Source: Bacteroidota bacterium | GTDB lineage: Bacteria; Bacteroidota; Bacteroidia; Chitinophagales; LD1 | Direction: 5' to 3' | DNA length: 12,712 bases | NCBI GenBank assembly: GCA_016715625.1 | Contig: JADJZU010000047.1 | Span: 1-12,712, forward strand | Part shown: positions 10,401 through 12,712 of the stretch, in pieces | How positions within the stretch are numbered: position 1 is the stretch's first letter | Layout of the letters: each line of letters starts with the position of its first letter | The notes under the pieces: generated by a model | Databases searched by the model: none | The model's input: only the letters and a program-made list of their open reading frames with translations | Told to the model about the DNA's origin: nothing | Translations under genes and position numbers: made by a program

Positions 10401-12712
10401 GGTGATGGTGCCCGTCGCCGAACCGGCGGTGGCGTTGATCGTGGCGCCCCCGGTGGCGGCGCTGAGATTGACCGTGAAGCCTCGTTGCCCTCGTACAATA
10501 GCGCGTCCGTCGTCGTCTGCACCGTGAAGGTCTTGGTGGTCTCGCCCGCCGCGAACTGAGCGCGCCCGTGGTCGCCGTGGTCCGCCGCGCCGGCCGTGCC
10601 CACCGCCGTGCCAAAGTCCTATCGTCTGCGCCGCCTGGGCGTCGCCCGTGCGCGTCACCGTGAAGGTGATCTGGCCGCCTTCGGTCGCGCTGGCGTTGGC
10701 GATGCTGAACACCGGCACCGCGTCGTCGTCGGTGATGGTGCCCGTCGCCGAACCGGCGGTGGCGCTGATCGTGGCGCCCCGGTGGCGGCGCTGAGATTGA
10801 CCGTGAAGCTCTCGTTGCCCTCGTACAGCGCGTCCGTCGTCGTCTGCACCGTGAAGGTCTTGGTGGTCTCGCCCGCCGCGAAACCGAGCGTGCCCGTGGT
10901 CGCCGTGAAGTCCGCCGCGCCGGCCGTGCCCACCGCCGTGCCAAAGTCCACTCGTCTGCGCCGCCTGGGCGTCGCCCGTGCGCGTCACCGTGAAGGTGAT
11001 CTGGCCGCCTTCGGTCGCGCTGGCGTTGGCGATGCTGAACACCGGCACCGCGTCGTCGTCGGTGATGGTGCCCGTCGCCGAACCGGCGGTGGCGCTGATC
11101 GTGGCGCCCCGGTGGCGGCGCTGAGTTGACCGTGAAGCTCTCGTTGCCCTCGTACAGCGCGTCCGTCGTCGTCTGCACCGTGAAGGTCTTGGTGGTCTCG
11201 CCGCCGCGAAACTGAGCGTGCCCGCGGTCACCGTGTAGTCCGCCGCGCCGGCCGTGCCCACAGCCGTGCAAAGTCCTACCGTCTGCGCCGCCTGGGCGTC
11301 GCCCGTGCGCGTCACCGTGAAGGTGATCTGGCCGCCTTCGGCCGCGCTGGCGTTGGCGATGCTGAACACCGGCACCGCGTCGTCGTCGGTGATGGTGCCC
11401 GTCGCCGAACCGGCGGTGGCGCTGATCGTGGCGCCCCCGGTGGCGGCGCTGAGATTGACCGTGAAGGCCTCGTTGCCCTCGCACGCGCGTCCGTCGTCGT
11501 CTGCACCGTGAAGGTCTTGGTGGTCTCGCCCGCCGCGAAACTGAGCGTGCGCGTGGTCGCCTGTAGTCCGCCGCGCCGGCCGTGCCCGCCGCCGTGCCAA
11601 AATCCACCGTCTGCCCCGCCTGGGCGTCGCCCGTGCGCGTCACCGTGAAGGTGATCTGGCCGCCTTCGGTCGCGCTGGCGTTGGCGAAGCCGGGCCACCG
11701 GCACCGGTGCGTCGTCGTCGGTGATGGAGCCCTCGCCGAACCGGCGGTGTCGCATCGTGGCGCCCCGGAGGTGGCGCTGAATTGCCGCAGGCCGGAGACG
11801 CCGGTGGCGTCGTTGCTGATGGAGGCATTGCAGCCGCCGCTGAAGGACACCGTGCCCAGCCAGGTGGCGAAGGCCGCGTCTATTGCGGTCTGGTCTTGGC
11901 AAGCCGCCTCCGTGGCGGGCATCGGACAAGTAAGGGTCACCGCAGGTGCAGCCGTCACCGTGAAGGTCTCGCTGCACACCACGTCGGCTTCGCAGTCGCT
12001 GCTAACCGTCCAGGTAACCGTCGTCGAACCGCCGCAGGCCGGAGGCGCCGTGGTGGCGTCGTTGCTGATGGAGGCATTGCAGCCGCCGCTGAAGGACACC
12101 GTGCCCAGCCAGGTGGCGAAGGCCGCGTCTATTGCGGTCTGGTCTTGGCAAGCCGCCTCCGTGGCGGGCATCGGACAGTGGGTCACCAGGCTCTCGACCC
12201 GGCACCGTGAAGGTCTCGCTGCACACCACGTCGGCTTCGCAGTCGCTGCTAACCGTCCAGGTAACCGTCGTCGAACCGCCGCAGGCCGGAGGCGCCGTGG
12301 TGGCGTCGTTGCTGATGGAGGCATTGCAGCCGCCGCTGAAGGACACCGTGCCCAGCCAGTGGCGAAGGCCGCGTCTTATTGCGTCTGGTTCTGGAAGCCG
12401 CTCCGTGGCGGGCATCGGACAGGAGGTGTCGCCCAGGTCCGGCCGTCCACCGTGAAGGTTCGCTGCACACCACGTCGGCTTCGCAGTCGCTGCTAACCGT
12501 CCGTGTAACCGTCGTCGAACCGCCGCAGGATGGAGCGCCGTGGTGGCGTCGTTGCTGATGGAGGCATTGCAGCCGCCAGTTGAAGGACACCGTGCCCAGC
12601 CGTAGCGAAGGCCGCGCCTGCCGCGGTTCCGGTCTTAAGTGCAGCGCCGCCTCCGGTGGCGGCATCGGACCGTAAGTAGGGTCACCGCAGGTGCAGCCGT
12701 CACCGTGAAGGT
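1..12712 (-). CDS. Giant Calx-beta / HYR-like repeat surface protein, partial at both ends, frame broken by many indels
   Basis: This is one continuous protein-coding region on the minus strand, about 4,200 codons in the window, with neither start nor stop present. In protein order it shows four-plus 83-residue Cys-rich HYR-like modules, a fused junction, then 35 Calx-beta units of 110 residues and a partial one. Minus is the coding strand because only one of its frames gives recognisable domains, and that frame recurs in every unit. Calx-beta domains are Ig-like beta sandwiches that bind calcium through acidic loops; long bacterial arrays usually form calcium-stiffened stalks of adhesins or other exported proteins. 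Six cysteines per HYR-like module fit an extracytoplasmic location. No signal peptide or secretion domain is visible because both termini are missing. The frame is interrupted at least once in most units, so an automated caller will produce fragments. I judge sequencing error likelier than true decay, but a pseudogene cannot be excluded. Adhesion or biofilm is inferred, not shown. Confidence 0.85.
1424..1954 (-). other. In-frame Calx-beta stretch with T89S unit
   Basis: About 176 codons read in the correct frame. One unit (near 1,590) has GCGCCGCCGCTGGCGG instead of the usual C5 run, so the coding strand reads SAASGGATIS with T89S and a synonymous glycine change. This also interrupts the homopolymer. 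The boundaries are a GCCAATGCC site near 1,422 (GCCGTGCC in consensus) and the GAAGCCTCG site near 1,953. Confidence 0.8.
2943..3894 (-). other. Second longest undisturbed Calx-beta coding stretch (about 317 codons)
   Basis: The correct frame runs through nearly three units. At about 3,075 three bases are missing at the usual CCAAAGTCC site (CCAACC), which replaces D34-F35 by a single valine without shifting frame. One unit has L54P at about 3,345 (GTPSFAAG). Y47H codons occur at about 3,040 and 3,700. The left boundary is a 1-nt loss at GAAGCCTCG (2,941) and the right boundary is a four-base C run at 3,895. Confidence 0.85.
3899..4223 (-). other. Single in-frame Calx-beta unit between two short C runs
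   Basis: One unit is readable in the correct frame. It is flanked on both sides by the same change, a four-base instead of five-base C run (3,895-3,898 and 4,224-4,227), and each change shifts frame by one. At 4,219 the plus strand has GATCGGGGC instead of GATCGTGGC, turning the GATIS threonine codon into a proline codon. Confidence 0.8.
4228..5381 (-). other. Longest undisturbed Calx-beta coding stretch (about 384 codons)
   Basis: The correct frame is unbroken for about 3.5 units, so this is the best template for the consensus. It is bounded on the left by a four-base C run at 4,224-4,227 (five in in-frame units) and on the right by a 2-nt loss in CCAAAGTCCACCG at about 5,381. Consecutive units inside it appear identical at every base, apart from the H47 codon at about 5,345. 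Each unit retains E13, D46, E60, D72, E76, E79 and D107-D109. Confidence 0.88.
5545..6038 (-). other. In-frame Calx-beta stretch containing a sequence-variant unit
   Basis: About 165 codons read in the correct frame. The unit with anchor 5,807 carries T71A, S80R, N84S and S95N relative to the consensus. These are encoded by scattered single-base changes between about 5,859 and 5,932. Because the frame is intact here, the changes look like genuine variation and not read error. The acidic calcium-site residues are kept. Confidence 0.8.
6041..6537 (-). other. In-frame Calx-beta stretch with a 9-nt insertion before DDD
   Basis: About 165 codons read in the correct frame, covering one and a half units. 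The unit ending near 6,150 has ISPPADDDA where all others have ITDDDA. The boundaries are a CAAATCC site at about 6,038 and a four-base C run at 6,538-6,541. Confidence 0.82.
6155..6163 (-). other. 9-nt in-frame insertion, the only G7 run in the window
   Basis: The plus strand reads TCGG, then CGGGGGGGC, then TGATGG; in all other units TCGG is followed directly by TGATGG. On the coding strand this turns ITDDD into ISPPADDD, adding three residues including two prolines immediately before the calcium-binding triad. The frame is preserved. Confidence 0.85.
7789..10056 (-). other. Indel-dense Calx-beta units with shortened spacing
   Basis: Anchor spacings here are 325, 325, 328, 322, 325, 325 and 317, against 330 for intact units, so each unit has lost several bases. 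Examples are CACTCCGTGCCGTCCACC near 8,983, GTGGTCTGTAGTCC near 9,271, CCGTGAGGTG near 9,686 and CCGCCACCCGTCTGC near 9,958, where about a dozen bases (GTGCCAAAGTCC) are missing. The coding sense remains clear from flanking codons. Confidence 0.75.
10111..10216 (-). other. Divergent Calx-beta unit segment with eight C-to-T changes
   Basis: Relative to the consensus unit, the plus strand differs at 10,123, 10,129, 10,156, 10,162, 10,172, 10,177, 10,213 and 10,215. Every difference is C to T (G to A on the coding strand), with no indel in this stretch. The protein effects are G90R, A88T, E79K, G77S, a silent change in A73, D72N, E60K and G59D. Three acidic residues expected to help bind calcium (E60, D72, E79) are lost, while E76 and DDD remain. 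Confidence 0.85.
11690..11800 (-). other. Junction between HYR-like array and Calx-beta array
   Basis: Reading on the coding strand, GCCTGCGGC of the HYR-like PACGG motif runs straight into AATTCAGCGCCACCTCCGGGG. This corresponds to the Calx-beta codons for NLSAATGG (AATCTCAGCGCC in a consensus unit). The Calx-beta tail that follows is divergent: it lacks the usual ISATAG codons, reads GEGSITDDDA, then has extra and changed codons (APVPVAR type) before FANASATEGG of the first full unit. The G run here is four long, as at other broken sites. The result is a hybrid domain with a HYR-like first half and a Calx-beta last strand. It could be a real recombination product or an assembly chimera. Confidence 0.65.
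11788..11928 (-). repeat. HYR-like module, truncated last copy
   Basis: About 141 nt match the first half of the module, from CPMPATEAACQ through NASISNDAT and up to the PACG codons. The second half (TTVTWTV strand, last two cysteines, linker) is absent, and Calx-beta sequence follows. Compared with the intact copy, two bases are missing near 11,800-11,804, where the coding strand reads GCCACCGGCGTCTCC instead of GCCACCACGGCGCCTCC. This puts the PACG codons in another frame. Confidence 0.75.
11929..12177 (-). repeat. HYR-like module, intact reference copy
   Basis: This copy is exactly 249 nt and fully open in one frame, so it defines the module. It begins CPMPATEAACQDQ, contains AFATWLGTVSFSGGC and NASISNDATTAPPACGG, and ends SDCEADVVCSETFTV then TAAPAVTLT. 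All six cysteines are present. It joins the next, truncated module in frame. Confidence 0.82.
12178..12421 (-). repeat. HYR-like module, second full copy, mostly readable
   Basis: The span is 244 nt instead of 249. One frame reads from about 12,365 down to about 12,205 and covers WLGTVSFSGGC, NASISND, the PACGGSTTVTWTV strand and SDCEADVVCSETFTV. The N-terminal part (12,365-12,421) has small deletions, and so does the linker at 12,184-12,205, where the usual TAAPAVTLT codons are replaced by a shorter GTCACCAGGCTCTCGACC-like stretch. Confidence 0.7.
12422..12671 (-). repeat. HYR-like module, first full copy, frame-disrupted
   Basis: It is homologous along its whole length to the intact copy at 11,929-12,177. 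It carries several small indels and substitutions, for example around 12,528 (GCAGGATGGAGCG instead of GCAGGCCGGAGGCG), 12,577 (an extra base in the CCGCCAGTTGAAGG stretch) and 12,630-12,660. No single frame reads through. The core with GGCNASISND-type residues and the ACGGSTTVT strand can still be recognised in pieces. Confidence 0.65.
12672..12712 (-). repeat. HYR-like module, C-terminal tail only (cut by window edge)
   Basis: Only the closing strand and linker (TFTV-TAAPAVTLT type) of a fifth HYR-like module are present. It shows that the array continues upstream, towards the protein N-terminus, outside the window. The linker matches that of the copy at 11,929-12,177 apart from an indel near 12,675. 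Confidence 0.6.

Larger units (their letters stand above)
1..11775 (-). repeat. Tandem array of 330-nt Calx-beta units (35 full plus a partial)
   Basis: The period is 330 nt, or 110 residues. Numbering a unit from VPVFSIANAS, the landmarks are E13 (ATEGG), D34, D46-Y47, E60 (end of the GTLSFAAGE strand), D72, E76 and E79 (DALYEGNE) and D107-D109 (ITDDDA). These acidic positions match the calcium-binding layout of the Calx-beta family. Units contain no cysteine. The anchor GGCACCGCG (or its variant), just before the DDD codons on the plus strand, occurs at 220, 546, 873, 1199, 1529, 1859, 2186, 2518, 2846, 3172, 3502, 3832, 4161, 4490, 4820, 5150, 5478, 5807, 6136, 6475, 6802, 7131, 7460, 7789, 8114, 8439, 8767, 9089, 9414, 9739, 10056, 10384, 10714, 11044, 11371 and 11700. 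The mean spacing is 328, because deletions outnumber insertions. G+C of a consensus unit is about 71% by hand count. Positions 1-219 are the N-terminal part of a further unit cut by the window edge. Confidence 0.93.
11788..12712 (-). repeat. Tandem array of 249-nt (83-residue) HYR-like six-cysteine modules
   Basis: The phrase GTTGCTGATGGAGGCATTG recurs at 11,812, 12,061, 12,308 and 12,551, giving spacings of 249, 247 and 243. The 249-nt copy is in frame; the others carry indels. A module runs from CPMPATEAACQ through a TWLGTVSFSGGCNASISND core and a PACGGSTTVTWTV strand to SDCEADVVC and a TFTVTAAPAVTLT linker. Cysteines fall at residues 1, 10, 33, 48, 62 and 68, enough for three disulfides. 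I recognise this as the HYR-like Ig-fold module common in very large Bacteroidota surface proteins, but the exact family name is from memory. The modules lie N-terminal to the Calx-beta stalk, and the array continues beyond the right edge. Confidence 0.78.

Noticed and set aside
1..11775. CRISPR array
   Set aside because: The repeats are 330 nt, directly contiguous and coding, with no unique spacers.
1..11775. Phase variation by slippage in the G5 run of each unit
   Set aside because: Five bases is short for a contingency tract, the run is repeated in about 35 units so no single switch would control expression, and other non-homopolymer sites are equally broken.
1..11775. RTX (GGxGxDxxx) calcium-binding repeats
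   Set aside because: The nonapeptide pattern is absent. The acidic motifs and the 110-residue period fit Calx-beta.
1..12712. tRNA, rRNA, promoter, ribosome binding site or terminator
   Set aside because: The entire window is accounted for by repeat coding sequence, and no intergenic region is present to hold such elements.

Overview
The whole 12.7-kb window appears to lie inside one giant gene read on the minus strand. Neither end of the gene is visible: the N-terminal side lies beyond position 12,712 and the C-terminal side beyond position 1. The gene encodes a repetitive protein of the kind found on bacterial cell surfaces or secreted. I see no second gene, RNA gene, mobile element, CRISPR array, promoter or terminator.

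Layout in protein order. (1) Positions 12,712 to about 11,788 hold four and a bit copies of an 83-residue module (249 nt) with six cysteines. It resembles the HYR-like Ig-fold modules of large surface proteins, especially those of Bacteroidota. (2) At about 11,690-11,800 the last module stops midway and runs into the tail of a Calx-beta domain. (3) From about 11,700 to 1 there is a tandem array with a 330-nt period. It contains 35 full 110-residue Calx-beta units, plus one partial unit running off the left edge. Each unit carries the family hallmarks: an ATEGG segment near the start, a GTLSFAAGE strand, an ALYEGNE loop and a closing ITDDDA calcium-binding motif.

Units are nearly identical at nucleotide level, and consecutive units between about 4,230 and 5,340 look the same base for base. 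This points to recent amplification or continuing homogenisation. A few units differ. One (10,111-10,216) has eight C-to-T changes and nothing else, removing several acidic residues. One has a 9-nt in-frame insertion before DDD (6,155-6,163). Several have substitutions at residues 47, 80 and 95, in varying combinations.

The reading frame is broken many times. The indels recur at the same few places in the unit: a G5 run on the coding strand, the GGACTTTGG site, the ACTACACGG site and the GAGGGC/GAGAGC site. They are densest in the outer parts of the window. Uncorrected long-read sequencing error is the simplest explanation; a decayed gene is the alternative. The longest undisturbed coding stretches are 4,228-5,381 and 2,943-3,894.

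Organism: one consensus unit is about 71% G+C by hand count. Calx-beta arrays with HYR-like modules suggest a free-living bacterium with large adhesins or gliding/biofilm surface proteins, possibly a high-GC member of Bacteroidota/Rhodothermota or another high-GC phylum. The phylum cannot be fixed from this window.
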